DNA of 64,000 bases from assembly GCF_009789675.1 (NCBI RefSeq), contig NZ_CP046913.1, positions 1,736,001 to 1,800,000 of the forward strand. The letters run 5' to 3'. How positions within the stretch are numbered: position 1 is the stretch's first letter; every line of letters starts with the position of its first letter. Under the pieces are notes generated by a model, which ran no database searches, was not told where the DNA came from, and worked only from the letters and a program-made list of their open reading frames with translations. This stretch comes from Paraburkholderia acidisoli. GTDB lineage: Bacteria > Pseudomonadota > Gammaproteobacteria > Burkholderiales > Burkholderiaceae. Made by a program: the position numbers and the translations under genes. Positions 36,250 through 46,819 of this stretch are shown here, piece after piece.

Positions 36250-37281
36250 TCAGTACGTATCGAACACGCGCTGCAACGCTTCCTTCCCGCTCGTTCCGGC
36301 CGCGAGCGCGAGCAGCAGCAACACGCGCGCCTTGTACGGGCTCAGCGTGCCCGCCGAAACGAAACCGAGCGCGTCGTCCTTCGCCGCGCCGTTGTGCATC
36401 ACGTGCCCCGAGCCCACGCGCGACGCGCGCACGACGGCCACGCCCTGCGCCGCCGCCTCGGCCAGCGCCGTTTGCACCGCGCCGTGGATCGAGCCGTTGC
36501 CGGTGCCCGCGATCACGAGACCGCGCACGCCCGCCGCCACCAGCGCGTCGACGGCCACGCGCGACACGCCCGCATAACTCACGACGATGTCCACCTGCGG
36601 CCAGACCTGCGCCGCCGCGAACGGGGTATCGACGGTATGCGGGCGCAGCGCCTTGCGCTGAAACTCCACGCGGCCGTCCTGCACCCAGCCCAGCGCGCCG
36701 ATTTCCGGCGACTGGAACGCGTCCACGGCATAGGTGCTGAACTTCGCGACGTCGCGCGCGCAGTGGATGCGGTTGTTGAACGCGACGAGCACGCCCTGCC
36801 CGGCCGCCGCGCCGCTTGCGGCGAGCGTCACGGCATTGAGCAGGTTGAGCGGGCCGTCGGCCGAAAGCGCCGAAGCGGGCCGCATGGCCGCCGTGAGCAC
36901 GCAGGGCTTGGCGCTTTTCACGCACAACTGCAGGAAGTAGGCGGTTTCTTCGAGCGTGTCGGTGCCGTGGGTGATCACCACGCCGTCGATGTCGTCGCTG
37001 GCGAGCAACGCGTTCACGCGCTGCGCGAGCGTGCTCCAGAGCGCGAGCGACATGTCCTTGCTGTCGATGCTCGCGACCTGCTCGGCGTGAATCGCGGCGA
37101 TGGCGTCGAGCCCCGGCACGGCCGCGAGCAGTTGCGCCACGCCGATCACGCCGGCCTGGTAGCCGGCCGTGTTCGTGGCGTCGGGGGCGGAACCCGCGAT
37201 GGTGCCGCCCGTGGCAAGCACGGCGATACGCGGCAACCGGCCCGAAGCGCCGGCGGAGGAAGGGGAAAGAGAGGTAGTCAT
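36250..37281 (-). CDS. L-asparaginase
   Basis: A 343-residue type I/II-fold asparaginase hydrolysing asparagine to aspartate and ammonia. The first catalytic Thr is in VLATGGTIAGSA and the second in VVITHGTDTLEETAYF; the Asp and Lys of the second triad lie in the same region. There is no signal peptide, so it is probably cytoplasmic. I start at ATG 37281, discarding 17 upstream codons. Confidence 0.93.
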   Translation of the reverse strand: MTTSLSPSSAGASGRLPRIAVLATGGTIAGSAPDATNTAGYQAGVIGVAQLLAAVPGLDAIAAIHAEQVASIDSKDMSLALWSTLAQRVNALLASDDIDGVVITHGTDTLEETAYFLQLCVKSAKPCVLTAAMRPASALSADGPLNLLNAVTLAASGAAAGQGVLVAFNNRIHCARDVAKFSTYAVDAFQSPEIGALGWVQDGRVEFQRKALRPHTVDTPFAAAQVWPQVDIVVSYAGVSRVAVDALVAAGVRGLVIAGTGNGSIHGAVQTALAEAAAQGVAVVRASRVGSGHVMHNGAAKDDALGFVSAGTLSPYKARVLLLLALAAGTSGKEALQRVFDTY

Positions 37282-37383
37282 GGCGGCGATTTTAAGCGAT
37301 TCGCCGCGCGCCGCCACCTGGCCGGATGGCATAGGAAGTCCCGCCGACGTCCGGCCAGCGGCGGCAGGGCCGCGTAAAACGCG

Positions 37384-38313
37384 TCAGACCGTGGTCTCGC
37401 GCAACTGGCTCGCGATCTGTGCCTCGGTGAGTTGCGGCGCGAACATCTCGATCAGCTTGTACGCGTACTGGCGCAGGAACGCGCCCTTGCGCAAGCCCAC
37501 GCGCGTCGTGCTCGCCTCGAACAGATGTTGCGTGTCGAGCGCGACGAGTTCGCTGTCGCGTTTCGGGTCGTAAGCCATGGCCGCGACCACGCCCACGCCC
37601 ATGCCCAGTTCGACGTAGGTCTTGATGACGTCCGCGTCGATGGCGGTCAGCACGACGTCGGGCACCACGCCCACTTTCGCGAACGCCTGGTCGATATGCG
37701 AGCGGCCCGTGAAGTCCTGGTCATAGGTGATGATCGGGTATTCCGCGACGTCTTCGAGCGTGAGGTTTTCGCGGTCGACGAGCGGATGCGTCTTCGGCAC
37801 GACCACCACGTGATGCCACGAGTAGCACGGGAACGTCACGATGTCGGGGAAACGGTCGAGCGCTTCGGTCGAGATGCCGATATCGGCCTCGCCGTTGATG
37901 ATCATCTGCGCGATCTGCTGCGGATTGCCCTGGCGCAGCGCCAGATGCACCTTCGGAAATACCTCGCGGAACTGGTGCACGACCTTCGGCAGCGCGTAGC
38001 GCGCCTGCGTGTGCGTGGTCGCGACCACGAGGTGACCGCTGTCCTGATCGGCGAACTGGCGCGCCACGCGGCGCAGGTTTTCCGCGTCGAGCAGCATGCG
38101 CTCGATCAGCTGATGCACGGCCTTGCCCGGCTCCGTGAGGCCCGTGAGGCGCTTGCCGCGGCGGATGAAAATATCCACGCCCAGTTCGTCTTCCAGATCC
38201 TTGATCTGCTTCGAGACGCCCGACTGCGACGTGTACAGCACGTTCGCCACTTCGGTCAGGTTCATGTTCTGCCGCACGGCTTCGCGGACAAAACGCAATT
38301 GCTGAAAATTCAT
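37384..38313 (-). CDS. cysB: LysR-type regulator CysB
   Basis: A 309-residue CysB-like activator of sulfur assimilation. It begins MNFQQLRFVREAVRQNMNLTEVANVLYTSQSGVSKQIKDLE and has the effector domain with YPIITYDQDFTGRSHID. CysB responds to acetylserine and sulfate. It lies directly downstream of sbp-cysT-cysW-cysA on the same strand, an arrangement common in Burkholderia. Confidence 0.95.
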   Translation of the reverse strand: MNFQQLRFVREAVRQNMNLTEVANVLYTSQSGVSKQIKDLEDELGVDIFIRRGKRLTGLTEPGKAVHQLIERMLLDAENLRRVARQFADQDSGHLVVATTHTQARYALPKVVHQFREVFPKVHLALRQGNPQQIAQMIINGEADIGISTEALDRFPDIVTFPCYSWHHVVVVPKTHPLVDRENLTLEDVAEYPIITYDQDFTGRSHIDQAFAKVGVVPDVVLTAIDADVIKTYVELGMGVGVVAAMAYDPKRDSELVALDTQHLFEASTTRVGLRKGAFLRQYAYKLIEMFAPQLTEAQIASQLRETTV

Positions 38314-38408
38314 GGTCTTCTCTCCGAGACTGCGGACCGTTTTTCGTTATGTGTCGATATGTCGATGTCGATGTGCCGATGCCAGGCGCTGACGTGCTTG
38401 CGCGAGCC

Positions 38409-39482
38409 TCAGGCGCCGTGCGCCGGAAACACGCGCAGACCGCGCGGCACGGCCGTCACGCCCTCGCCCACGGCCACGCCGAGCGCGCGCCACGCGTCGC
38501 GGTCGAGTTCGGCTTCGAGCGCGCCGCCCGTGCGGCTTTCGAGTTCCACGCGCACCGAGCCGCCGAGCGTCACCACGCGCCGTACGTCCACGACGATGCC
38601 GTCGCGATGCTCCGCGCCCGCCGAGTCCTGACGATGCAGCAGGAGATCGTGCGGACGCACATAGGCGAGCGCCGGACCTTCGAAGCCCGCCTGCACCGTG
38701 ATCGCCTGCGCCGCGCCATCGGCGACGAAACCGCTCGACTCCACGCGCCCGCGCAGCCGGTTCGCCGCGCCGAGGAATTCGTAGACGAACGCCGTTTGCG
38801 GGTGATCGTAGACATCCTGCGGGCTGCCCACCTGCTCCACGTGCCCGTGATTCATCACGACGATGCGGTCGGCCACTTCGAGCGCTTCTTCCTGATCGTG
38901 CGTAACGAAGATCGTCGAAATATGCAGATCGTCGTGCAGGCGGCGCAGCCACGAACGCAGTTCCTTGCGCACCTTGGCGTCGAGCGCGCCGAACGGCTCG
39001 TCGAGCAGCAGCACTTTCGGCTCCACGGCCAGCGCGCGCGCCAGCGCGATACGCTGACGCTGGCCGCCCGAGAGTTCGGACGGATAGCGCTGCGCGAGCC
39101 AGTCGAGTTGCACGAGCTTGAGCAGTTCATGCACCTTTTCGCGGATCACGGCTTCCGAAGGCCGCTCGTTGCGCGGCTTCACGCGCAGGCCGAACGCCAC
39201 GTTCTCGAACACCGTCATGTGACGGAACAGCGCGTAATGCTGGAACACGAACCCGACCTGACGCTCGCGCGCGCCCACTTCGCCCACGTCCTGGCCTTGC
39301 AGCACGACCTGGCCCGCGTCGGCGTATTCGAGGCCGGCGATCACGCGCAACAGCGTGGTCTTGCCGCAGCCCGAAGGCCCGAGCAGCGCGACGAGTTCGC
39401 CCGGCGGAAAGTCGAGCGACACGTTGTCGAGCGCGGTGAAGTCGCCGAAGCGCTTTTGCAGATTGCTGACGGTAATGCCCAT
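38409..39482 (-). CDS. cysA: Sulfate/thiosulfate ABC transporter ATPase CysA
   Basis: A 357-residue ABC ATPase. Walker A is [12 protein letters not shown], the signature is [15 protein letters not shown], and Walker B is [12 protein letters not shown]; the C-terminal TOBE-like regulatory domain follows residue 240. It powers sulfate import through CysT/CysW with Sbp. It is 71 bp downstream of cysW. Confidence 0.96.
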   Translation of the reverse strand: MGITVSNLQKRFGDFTALDNVSLDFPPGELVALLGPSGCGKTTLLRVIAGLEYADAGQVVLQGQDVGEVGARERQVGFVFQHYALFRHMTVFENVAFGLRVKPRNERPSEAVIREKVHELLKLVQLDWLAQRYPSELSGGQRQRIALARALAVEPKVLLLDEPFGALDAKVRKELRSWLRRLHDDLHISTIFVTHDQEEALEVADRIVVMNHGHVEQVGSPQDVYDHPQTAFVYEFLGAANRLRGRVESSGFVADGAAQAITVQAGFEGPALAYVRPHDLLLHRQDSAGAEHRDGIVVDVRRVVTLGGSVRVELESRTGGALEAELDRDAWRALGVAVGEGVTAVPRGLRVFPAHGA

Positions 39483-39553
39483 GATTTACAGCTCTCCTGT
39501 GCGGGTTTCGCGCGGGCGCTCGAGCGCCGTCACACGACGAAACCCATGAATGC

Positions 39554-40543
39554 TCATTGCAGCGACGATTGGCGTGCCACGCCTTGTCGCGAACCGGTTT
39601 GTGCCTGTGCCGCCGACGCGGCCTGCGCGGTTTGCGCCGATGGCGGACCGAGATGCGCGGGCACCGCGTCGGCGTCGCGCACCTCGTTCGACATGTGCCG
39701 TTCCGCGAGCAGCTTCAGGCCGAGCGTCACGAGCGCGAGCAGCGCGAGCAGCGAGGCCACGGCGAACGCGGCCGCGAAGTTGTATTCGTTGTAGAGGATT
39801 TCGACGTGCAGCGGCATCGTGTCGGTCTGGCCGCGAATGTGGCCCGAAACCACCGACACCGCGCCGAACTCGCCCATCGCGCGCGCGTTGCAGAGAATCA
39901 CGCCGTACAGCAAGCCCCAGCGGATGTTGGGCAGCGTCACGCGCCTGAACATCTGCCAGCCCGAGGCGCCCAGCACGTGCGCGGCTTCTTCCTCGTCGCT
40001 GCCTTGCGCCTGCATCAGCGGAATCAGTTCGCGCGCGACGAACGGGAACGTCACGAAAATGGTCGCGAGCACGATGCCGGGCACCGCGAAGATGATCTGC
40101 ACGTTATGGTCTTCGAGCCACGGTCCGATCCAGCCCTGCGCGCCGAACATCAGCACGTAGATGAGGCCCGAAATCACCGGCGAGACCGAGAACGGCAGGT
40201 CGATCAGCGTGGTCAGCAGCGCCTTGCCGCGAAACTCGAATTTGGCGATCGTCCACGAGGCGACGAGACCGAACACGAGATTGAGCGGCACCGCGATCGC
40301 CGCCGTGATCAGCGTGAGCTTGATGGCCGAAAGCGCGTCGGGGTCGGCGAGCGATTCGAAATAGAAACCGATGCCCTTGCTCAACGCCTGCCAGAACACG
40401 GCCACGAGCGGCACCACCAGAAACAGCGCGAGAAACGCGAGCGCGATGCCGGTCAGGAACCAGCGCACCCACGCGGCTTCCGTGACGGGGTTCGGGCGCC
40501 CGGCGGAGGAGCGGCCGGCGTTGCGTTGTGCGGACGGGCTCAT
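39554..40543 (-). CDS. cysW: Sulfate ABC transporter permease CysW
   Basis: A 329-residue inner-membrane permease with about six transmembrane helices. The EAA loop [25 protein letters not shown] is the site of contact with CysA. The start at 40543 overlaps the cysT stop by 4 bp. The C-terminal tail is Ala/Gln-rich and not conserved. The longer upstream open frame reads through cysT and is not real. Confidence 0.94.
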   Translation of the reverse strand: MSPSAQRNAGRSSAGRPNPVTEAAWVRWFLTGIALAFLALFLVVPLVAVFWQALSKGIGFYFESLADPDALSAIKLTLITAAIAVPLNLVFGLVASWTIAKFEFRGKALLTTLIDLPFSVSPVISGLIYVLMFGAQGWIGPWLEDHNVQIIFAVPGIVLATIFVTFPFVARELIPLMQAQGSDEEEAAHVLGASGWQMFRRVTLPNIRWGLLYGVILCNARAMGEFGAVSVVSGHIRGQTDTMPLHVEILYNEYNFAAAFAVASLLALLALVTLGLKLLAERHMSNEVRDADAVPAHLGPPSAQTAQAASAAQAQTGSRQGVARQSSLQ

Positions 40544-41451
40544 TGCGCACCTCCGCCGAGTGCCGCGCCGCTCGCGGTCGTGGCGGCGGCGTGCGGCGCG
40601 CCCGCGCCCGTGATGCCGCGGCTCGTGCGGCGTTGCAGATACCACTGCAGCGTGTTGATGATGAGGAGCATGACGAACGACACGCAGAGCATGACCACGG
40701 CCAGCGCCGTCGCGCCTGCGTAGTCGTATTGTTCGAGCTTGGTGATGATGAGCAGCGAGGTGATTTCCGACTTCATCGGCACGTTGCCGGCAATGAAGAT
40801 CACCGAGCCGTATTCGCCCAGCGCGCGCGCGAACGCGAGCGCGAAACCCGTGAGCAGTGCGGGCAGCGCGGCGGGCAGGATCACGCGGCGAAACACGAGC
40901 CAGCGCGAGGCGCCGAGACACGCGGCCGCTTCTTCCTGCTCGCGCTCGAACTCTTCGAGCACCGGCTGCACCGTGCGCACGACGAACGGCAGGCCAATGA
41001 ACGTGAGCGCCACGAGCACGCCGAGCGGCGTGAACGCGATCTTCAGCCCGAGCGGCTGCAGATACTGGCCGATCCAGCCGTTGCCCGCATACACGGCCGC
41101 GAGCGAGATACCGGCCACGGACGTGGGCAACGCGAACGGCAGATCGACGAGCGCATCCACGATGCGCTTGAACGGGAACGTGTAGCGCACCAGCACCCAC
41201 GCGAGCAGAAAGCCGAACACCGCGTTGATGAGCGCGCCGCCGAACGCGGAGAAGAAGGTGAGCCGGTACGACGCGATCACGCGCGGCGACCACACCGCGC
41301 GCACGAACTGGCTCCAGTCGAGCGTGGCCGTCTTGAGGAAGGTGGAGGCCAGCGGAATCAGCACCACGAGGCTCAAATAAGCCACGGTGATGCCGAGCGT
41401 CAAGCCGAATCCCGGCAGCGCACTGGGCTTGCGTAATCGAAACGTCGTCAT
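40540..41451 (-). CDS. cysT: Sulfate ABC transporter permease CysT (CysU)
   Basis: A 303-residue permease with six or so transmembrane helices and the EAA loop [43 protein letters not shown]. It pairs with CysW. It begins [20 protein letters not shown], 146 bp downstream of the sulfate-binding protein gene. Confidence 0.94.
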   Translation of the reverse strand: MTTFRLRKPSALPGFGLTLGITVAYLSLVVLIPLASTFLKTATLDWSQFVRAVWSPRVIASYRLTFFSAFGGALINAVFGFLLAWVLVRYTFPFKRIVDALVDLPFALPTSVAGISLAAVYAGNGWIGQYLQPLGLKIAFTPLGVLVALTFIGLPFVVRTVQPVLEEFEREQEEAAACLGASRWLVFRRVILPAALPALLTGFALAFARALGEYGSVIFIAGNVPMKSEITSLLIITKLEQYDYAGATALAVVMLCVSFVMLLIINTLQWYLQRRTSRGITGAGAPHAAATTASGAALGGGAQ

Positions 41452-41597
41452 GCTCTTCGTCCAGACATGGGTTGCGCGCGTTCTCTTATGGAATCGGTGC
41501 GCCGAAAAGCGCGCCCGGGGGCGCGCTTCGTGGTGATGCGGTCGCGTCGTTACGATCTGCGCGGCCGTCGTCGGTTACTGCGTTGCTTTTGCGTACG

Positions 41598-42653
41598 TTA
41601 TTGCGGCTGATAGATGGAGTCGAACACACCGCCATCCGCGAAATGCGTCTTCTGCGCGTTGGTCCAGCCGCCGAACGTGTCGTCCACCGTGTACAGCTTG
41701 AGCTTCGGGAACTTCGCCGTGAGCGCGGCCGGCACCTTGCTCGAACGCGGACGGTAGAAGTTCTTCGCGGCGATCTCCTGGCCTTCTTCGCTATAGAGGA
41801 ACTGCAGATACGCTTCCGAGACCTTGCGCGTGCCCTTCTTGTCGACGACCTTGTCCACCACGGCAACCGGCGGCTCCGCCAGAATGCTCACCGAAGGCAC
41901 CACGATCTCGAACTTGTCCGGACCGAATTCCTTGATCGAGAGGAACGCCTCGTTTTCCCAGGCGATCAGCACGTCGCCGATATCGCGCTGCACGAAGCTC
42001 GTAGTCGCGCCGCGCGCGCCCGAATCGAGCACGCCTGCATTCTTGTAGAGCTTCGTCACGAACTCCTTGGCCTTCTGCTCGTTGCCGCCCGGCTGATGCA
42101 GCGCGTAGGCCCACGCCGCGAGATAGTTCCAGCGCGCGCCGCCCGAGGTCTTCGGATTCGGCGTGACGATCGAGACGCCCGGCTTTGTCAGATCGTCCCA
42201 GTCCTTGATGTGCTTCGGATTGCCCTTGCGCACGAGAAACACGATGGTCGAGGTGTACGGCGAGGCGTTGTCGGGCAGGCGCTTTTGCCAGTCCTTCGCG
42301 ACGAGACCCTTGTTGGCGAGCGCGTCGATGTCCCATGCCAGCGCGAGCGTCACGACGTCGGCCTGCAGGCCGTCGAGCACCGAGCGCGCCTGGGCGCCCG
42401 AACCGCCGTGCGACTGCTTGATGGTGAGCGTTTCGCCGGTCTTCGCCTTCCACTGCTTGATAAAGGCCTCGTTGATGTCCTGATAGAACTCGCGCGTCGG
42501 GTCGTACGACACGTTGAGCAGCGCGGTGTCGGCGTGCGCCGCCACCGGCGCCATCGCCGCCACGCCCACCAGCGGCGCCACGCCGATGACCAGTTTCGCC
42601 GCCAGCGACTTCAGCCAGCTCGCGCGCCCCGCTTTCCCCGAATTGGTGCCCAT
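41598..42653 (-). CDS. sbp: Periplasmic sulfate-binding protein
   Basis: A 351-residue solute-binding protein with an N-terminal signal (hydrophobic stretch [18 protein letters not shown], cleavage after AAHA near residue 42). The mature part shows the family core [31 protein letters not shown], and [21 protein letters not shown]. It delivers sulfate to CysTWA and opens that operon. Confidence 0.95.
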   Translation of the reverse strand: MGTNSGKAGRASWLKSLAAKLVIGVAPLVGVAAMAPVAAHADTALLNVSYDPTREFYQDINEAFIKQWKAKTGETLTIKQSHGGSGAQARSVLDGLQADVVTLALAWDIDALANKGLVAKDWQKRLPDNASPYTSTIVFLVRKGNPKHIKDWDDLTKPGVSIVTPNPKTSGGARWNYLAAWAYALHQPGGNEQKAKEFVTKLYKNAGVLDSGARGATTSFVQRDIGDVLIAWENEAFLSIKEFGPDKFEIVVPSVSILAEPPVAVVDKVVDKKGTRKVSEAYLQFLYSEEGQEIAAKNFYRPRSSKVPAALTAKFPKLKLYTVDDTFGGWTNAQKTHFADGGVFDSIYQPQ

Positions 42654-42882
42654 TTATCTGTTCTCCGTTCTCGTGTGTGGTTGCTGCTAACGATGGAGGC
42701 CAGTCTATCGAGAGGCTTACATCATTAAAAATAATGTTTATTCATTTTTTAATACGCAAAAGTGGTAAGCGACGGACGATCTGGCTGCAAGAGCGCGATT
42801 TCGTCTGTCAGGACCGCCTCCGGCGCTGTTGTAGCGGCGGCGAAACGAAGAACTTCAAGTAACACTTGAAAAGCGGCGAGTA

Positions 42883-42898
42883 CTGTATAAAAATACAG
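42883..42898. promoter_or_regulatory. LexA operator 1 (SOS box)
   Basis: CTGT-N8-ACAG, a full 16-bp SOS box (CTGTATAAAAATACAG), 28 bp upstream of the lexA ATG. It should mediate LexA autorepression. Confidence 0.9.
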
Positions 42899-42902
42899 TC
42901 AC

Positions 42903-42918
42903 CTGTTTAAACATACAG
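42903..42918. promoter_or_regulatory. LexA operator 2 (SOS box)
   Basis: A second perfect CTGT-N8-ACAG box (CTGTTTAAACATACAG), 20 bp centre-to-centre from the first and 7 bp before the ATG. Two tandem boxes are typical of autoregulated lexA promoters. Confidence 0.9.
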
Positions 42919-42925
42919 TGGCGCC

Positions 42926-43576
42926 ATGACCAAACTCACCGCACGACAACAGCAGGTTTTCGATCTGATCCGCCGGGCGATCGAGCGCACGGGCTTCCCG
43001 CCCACGCGCGCCGAGATCGCCGCGGAACTGGGCTTCAGCTCGGCCAATTCGGCCGAGGAACATCTGCGCGCCCTCGCGCGCAAAGGCGTGATCGAACTGG
43101 CGGCAGGCGCTTCGCGCGGCATCCGCCTCGTGCCCCAGGCCGACGACCTGCCGCATCAATTCACGCTGCCGCACCCGAGCATCATGCAACTGGCGCTGCC
43201 GCTGGTCGGGCGCGTGGCGGCGGGTAGCCCGATCCTCGCGCAGGAGCACATCTCGCAGAACTACATGTGCGACCCGGCGCTCTTTTCGAGCCGCCCCGAC
43301 TACCTGCTGAAGGTGCGCGGCCTGTCCATGCGCGACGCCGGCATTCTCGACGGCGACCTGCTGGCCGTGCAGAAGAAGGCCGAAGCCAAAGACGGCCAGA
43401 TCATCGTGGCCCGTCTGGGCGACGACGTCACGGTGAAGCGCCTCAAGCGCCGTCCGAACGGCCTCGAGCTGATCGCCGAAAACCCCGACTACGACAATAT
43501 TTTTGTCCAGGCCGGCAGCGCGGAATTCGCGCTCGAAGGCATCGCAGTCGGTCTGATTCGCCCTACCGAATTCTGA
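42926..43576 (+). CDS. lexA: LexA SOS repressor
   Basis: A 216-residue LexA. The winged-HTH is at residues 1-65 ([24 protein letters not shown]). The autocleavage site is A99-G100 in [10 protein letters not shown], the catalytic Ser is S134 in RGLSMRDAG, and the Lys is K171 in VTVKRLK. Two SOS boxes precede the start, so it is autoregulated. A small gene follows 55 bp downstream on the same strand. Confidence 0.97.
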   Translation: MTKLTARQQQVFDLIRRAIERTGFPPTRAEIAAELGFSSANSAEEHLRALARKGVIELAAGASRGIRLVPQADDLPHQFTLPHPSIMQLALPLVGRVAAGSPILAQEHISQNYMCDPALFSSRPDYLLKVRGLSMRDAGILDGDLLAVQKKAEAKDGQIIVARLGDDVTVKRLKRRPNGLELIAENPDYDNIFVQAGSAEFALEGIAVGLIRPTEF

Positions 43577-43631
43577 AAATCGCCCGCGGGATTCGATAAC
43601 GATCCGCTGGAATCTGTCTGGAGAGAGAGTC

Positions 43632-44018
43632 ATGGAACGCCTTGCCCGTCTGCTGCCCTTCCGTCAATTCGGCCGCCTGCGTCACCTGCGCGGAATCGCA
43701 TCTTGCGCGGCGCGCGAGGTACGCGCGACGGCCGCCGCGCTCAACGGCTCGCTCTTCGACCAGATCGACGAAACGCCCGATCTCGTGGCGACCAGCGCCG
43801 CCGACCTGCCGCCGCTGCCCTCGGCGCAACCGGCTTTTGCGCGCGTCTCGCTCAATAGCGCGCTCAACGTCGAACAACCCACGCGTCGCGCGCCGGTACG
43901 CGTGTATCACGGCCCTTCGCGCCTGATTCTCGTGGGCACGGTGGACGCGGTGTGCCGCGCCATCGACCGTTGCATCGCCGAACAGCCGAGCGATCTGCCG
44001 GCCGCGCTGGCAAAGTAA
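43632..44018 (+). CDS. Small hypothetical protein downstream of lexA
   Basis: A 128-residue protein with no family I recognise. The N-terminal third is Arg/Leu-rich (RLARLLPFRQFGRLRHLRG); the C-terminal third VYHGPSRLILVGTVDAVCRAIDRCI looks structured. The ribosome site GGAGAGAGAG is good. It follows lexA by 55 bp with no terminator between, so it is probably SOS-inducible. In Pseudomonas the gene next to lexA is the division inhibitor sulA; a similar role here is only a hypothesis. Confidence 0.7.
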   Translation: MERLARLLPFRQFGRLRHLRGIASCAAREVRATAAALNGSLFDQIDETPDLVATSAADLPPLPSAQPAFARVSLNSALNVEQPTRRAPVRVYHGPSRLILVGTVDAVCRAIDRCIAEQPSDLPAALAK

Positions 44019-44217
44019 GGTTGGCCGTGATGTCGGCGCGCGGTTTGCGGCCTGTGCCTCGTGTGCATTCCGTGCAGTCCGGCTTCGTCGGGATTCCGGC
44101 GCAGGTTCTGGCGGAGGTTCTGGCGGTTTCTCGCGCTTTCGCGCGGCTTCAATCAGGTTTCGGGATCGTTTTCGCGTTCCGGCGGTCAACCCGTGATTGC
44201 AACCTCACGCTGACCTT

Positions 44218-44904
44218 ATGACGGAATCCCGCACGAACCCGCCCAACTGGAAGAAGCCCGTTGCGATCACCGTTGCCGTGATCGCCGTGGTCGCGGTAAT
44301 CGGCTATGGCTATGCTTCGCCGTATATCGCCGCGAATCGCATGAAAGCGGCTGCCGACGCACGCGACGCCGCCACGCTCAACGAATACGTCGACTACCCG
44401 GCGTTGCGCATGAGCTTGAAGCAGCAAGTGGGCGACATGTTGCAGCAGCGCATTCACGCGCAGCACAGCAGTAATCCGCTACTGTTGTTCGGCGCGGTAA
44501 TTGGCGCGGCACTGATCGGGCCGCTAGTGGACGCCTATGCCACGCCCGATGGCGTGGCGGCCCTGCTCAACGGCATGCCGCCCACGGGCAAGCCCGGCGA
44601 ACATCCCGCGCCCCCGCCACCGCAAGCGCCGAACGAGTTGGGCGAATCGGGTGCGCCACCCGCGCCGCCAGTGCCCGCGTCCGCCACACCGCCCGCGCCG
44701 CCGCAAGCAGCACAAACGCCACCCGCGGCCGGATCACGTCCGGTCACGGCGGCGCGCTATCGCAGCCTCAATGAATTCGCGCTCACGTGGGACCGCGGCA
44801 CGACGGGCGAGCACTATGCCGCCATTCTGCAGCGTCATGGGCTCTTTTCCTGGAAGCTCGCGGCGGTCGAGCTGAACGAAGGGAATACGGCGAATACGCC
44901 GTAA
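44218..44904 (+). CDS. DUF2939 domain membrane protein
   Basis: A 228-residue protein with a single N-terminal transmembrane helix (about residues 14-32, AITVAVIAVVAVIGYGYA) and an extracytoplasmic region. The segment ASPYIAANRMKAAADARDAATLNEYVDYPALRMSLKQQ is typical of DUF2939. A Pro/Ala-rich linker (about 125-170) separates it from a C-terminal block resembling the same fold (YRSLNEFALTWDRG). Function is unknown. The gene is preceded by 200 bp without coding signal. Confidence 0.8.
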   Translation: MTESRTNPPNWKKPVAITVAVIAVVAVIGYGYASPYIAANRMKAAADARDAATLNEYVDYPALRMSLKQQVGDMLQQRIHAQHSSNPLLLFGAVIGAALIGPLVDAYATPDGVAALLNGMPPTGKPGEHPAPPPPQAPNELGESGAPPAPPVPASATPPAPPQAAQTPPAAGSRPVTAARYRSLNEFALTWDRGTTGEHYAAILQRHGLFSWKLAAVELNEGNTANTP

Positions 44905-45093
44905 CGAAGCGTCTTAACGAAGCACGCTGGCCAGGCGCCGCCAGTGAGCGCCCTCGTCAGGGCGCACGGTCGCGCAGTTCACTGCGTATGCGCCCGGCCG
45001 TTGAGGCATGCGCCGCACCGCGCGGCGCATGCCCGCACCGAATCGACGAGAGTCGACAGGTCAAGCGGCAATCAACCAACGATCCACCAACGA

Positions 45094-45564
45094 TCAAGCA
45101 GCGGCTTGCTGCTGCTTGTCTTCGGCGGCCGAGGAACACGCCACCAGAATCGAGCAGGACACGCGATCGAGCAGCGGCGTATTGCCCGCGCCCATCCACC
45201 AGCGCGACAGCCCGGTGCGGCAACGGTGCCCCACCACCACGAGATCCGCGTTCAACTCGTTGGCGAGATTGGCGATCTCGTCAATCGGATGGCCGAACGC
45301 GAAATGCCCCTGCGCGCGCACGCCGCGTTCGGTGAGCCACTCCACGCCTTCCTGCAGAATGTCCCGCGCCGTTTCCTCGAAGCGCCCGCACGCCACGTCG
45401 GTCAGCAGCCCGGCGCTTTGCGCGATGGTCGAACGCATGTCCACCACCGAAAGCAAGTGCGTTTCCGCTTGCAGATCAAGCGCGAGATCGGCGCCACAAC
45501 GCAGCGCCTTGCGGCCTTCGCGCGAGCCGTCGTAACAGAGCAGAATTTTCTTGTAGCTCGCCAT
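45094..45564 (-). CDS. Universal stress protein UspA family
   Basis: A 156-residue cytoplasmic Usp-fold protein: YKKILLCYDGSREGRKALRCGADLAL at the N-terminus, and the ATP-binding-type glycine motif VVGHRCRTGLSRWWMGAGNTPLLDRVSCSILVA near the C-terminus. The Gly-x2-Gly-x9-Gly-Ser spacing is not canonical, so nucleotide binding is uncertain. It is a single gene, divergent from nodI across about 290 bp. Confidence 0.88.
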   Translation of the reverse strand: MASYKKILLCYDGSREGRKALRCGADLALDLQAETHLLSVVDMRSTIAQSAGLLTDVACGRFEETARDILQEGVEWLTERGVRAQGHFAFGHPIDEIANLANELNADLVVVGHRCRTGLSRWWMGAGNTPLLDRVSCSILVACSSAAEDKQQQAAA

Positions 45565-45857
45565 GATCCTTTCTCCCCGCCCGCGCGATATATGCGGGCT
45601 GTGCGGTATTCATGATGGTTCGCCGCAATGTCGCACGCAAGGGTTGGAAAACGCCAGGTGAGCATAAAAAACCGCCAGTGTTGTAACGCCGCGTCACGCA
45701 CGCCGCTTGCTCGGCGGAAATTGTTTGCCGCGGCATTGATCGCCGCAGCCATCGTCGCAGGATCTTCATTGGATGGGTCTCGCGCGCCGCCCGCTCATGG
45801 CGCAGCGATGCACTAGAATGGACCGCCTCGGCGTTCCGCCCTTCGCACACTCTGTTT

Positions 45858-46772
45858 ATGTCCGCAGCCGCCATCGAATTCGAGCAGGTCATCAAACACT
45901 ACGGGGACCGCGCCGTCGTCAACGGTCTCTCGTTCGATGTCGTACCGGGCGAATGCTTCGGCTTGCTCGGCCCGAACGGCGCGGGCAAGACCACGACGCT
46001 GCGCATGCTGCTCGGTATCGTCGCACCCGACGCGGGACGCATCAGCCTGTGCGGCGAGCCGGTGCCGGCGCGGGCGCGTCATGCGCGGGCGCGCGTGGGC
46101 GTGGTGCCGCAGTTCGACAATCTCGACCCCGACTTCACGGTCCGCGAAAACCTGCTCGTGTTCGGCCGTTACTTCGGTTTGTCGGCGCGGGAGACGCGCG
46201 ATCTCGTCGCGCCGCTGCTCGAATTCGCGCGCCTCGAAAGCAAGGCCGACGCGCGCGTGGGCGAGCTGTCCGGCGGCATGCGCCGGCGGCTCACGCTCGC
46301 GCGCGCGCTCGTCAACGACCCCGACGTGCTCGTGATGGACGAACCGACCACGGGCCTCGACCCGCAGGCGCGCCATCTGATCTGGGAGCGGCTGCGCTCG
46401 CTGCTCGCGCGCGGCAAGACCATCCTGCTCACCACGCACTTCATGGAAGAAGCCGAGCGCCTGTGCAATCGCGTGTGCGTGATCGAAGAAGGCCGCAAGA
46501 TCGCCGAGGGCGCGCCGAAAGCGCTGATCGAATCGGAGATCGGTTGCGACGTGATCGAGGTCTACGGTCCGGAGCCGGCCGTGCTGCGCGACGAACTCGC
46601 GCCCGATGCCAAGCACACCGAAATTAGCGGCGAGACGCTCTTTTGCTATGTCGACGACCCGGCGCCCATCCACGCCAGACTGCGCCATCGTTCGGACCTG
46701 CGTTATCTGCATCGCCCGGCGAATCTCGAGGACGTGTTTCTGCGGCTCACGGGCCGCGAGATGCAAGACTGA
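45858..46772 (+). CDS. nodI: NodI/DRA-type ABC transporter ATPase
   Basis: A 304-residue ABC ATPase: Walker [13 protein letters not shown], signature [16 protein letters not shown], Walker [14 protein letters not shown]. It matches NodI/drug-resistance ATPases of Burkholderiales, which are present in non-nodulating strains and may export lipo-oligosaccharide-like or other substrates. It precedes its permease by 47 bp. Confidence 0.9.
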   Translation: MSAAAIEFEQVIKHYGDRAVVNGLSFDVVPGECFGLLGPNGAGKTTTLRMLLGIVAPDAGRISLCGEPVPARARHARARVGVVPQFDNLDPDFTVRENLLVFGRYFGLSARETRDLVAPLLEFARLESKADARVGELSGGMRRRLTLARALVNDPDVLVMDEPTTGLDPQARHLIWERLRSLLARGKTILLTTHFMEEAERLCNRVCVIEEGRKIAEGAPKALIESEIGCDVIEVYGPEPAVLRDELAPDAKHTEISGETLFCYVDDPAPIHARLRHRSDLRYLHRPANLEDVFLRLTGREMQD

Positions 46773-46819
46773 ACCAGACCGAGGCACGACCTAAGCACGA
46801 CCGAAGCGGCACGATACCC

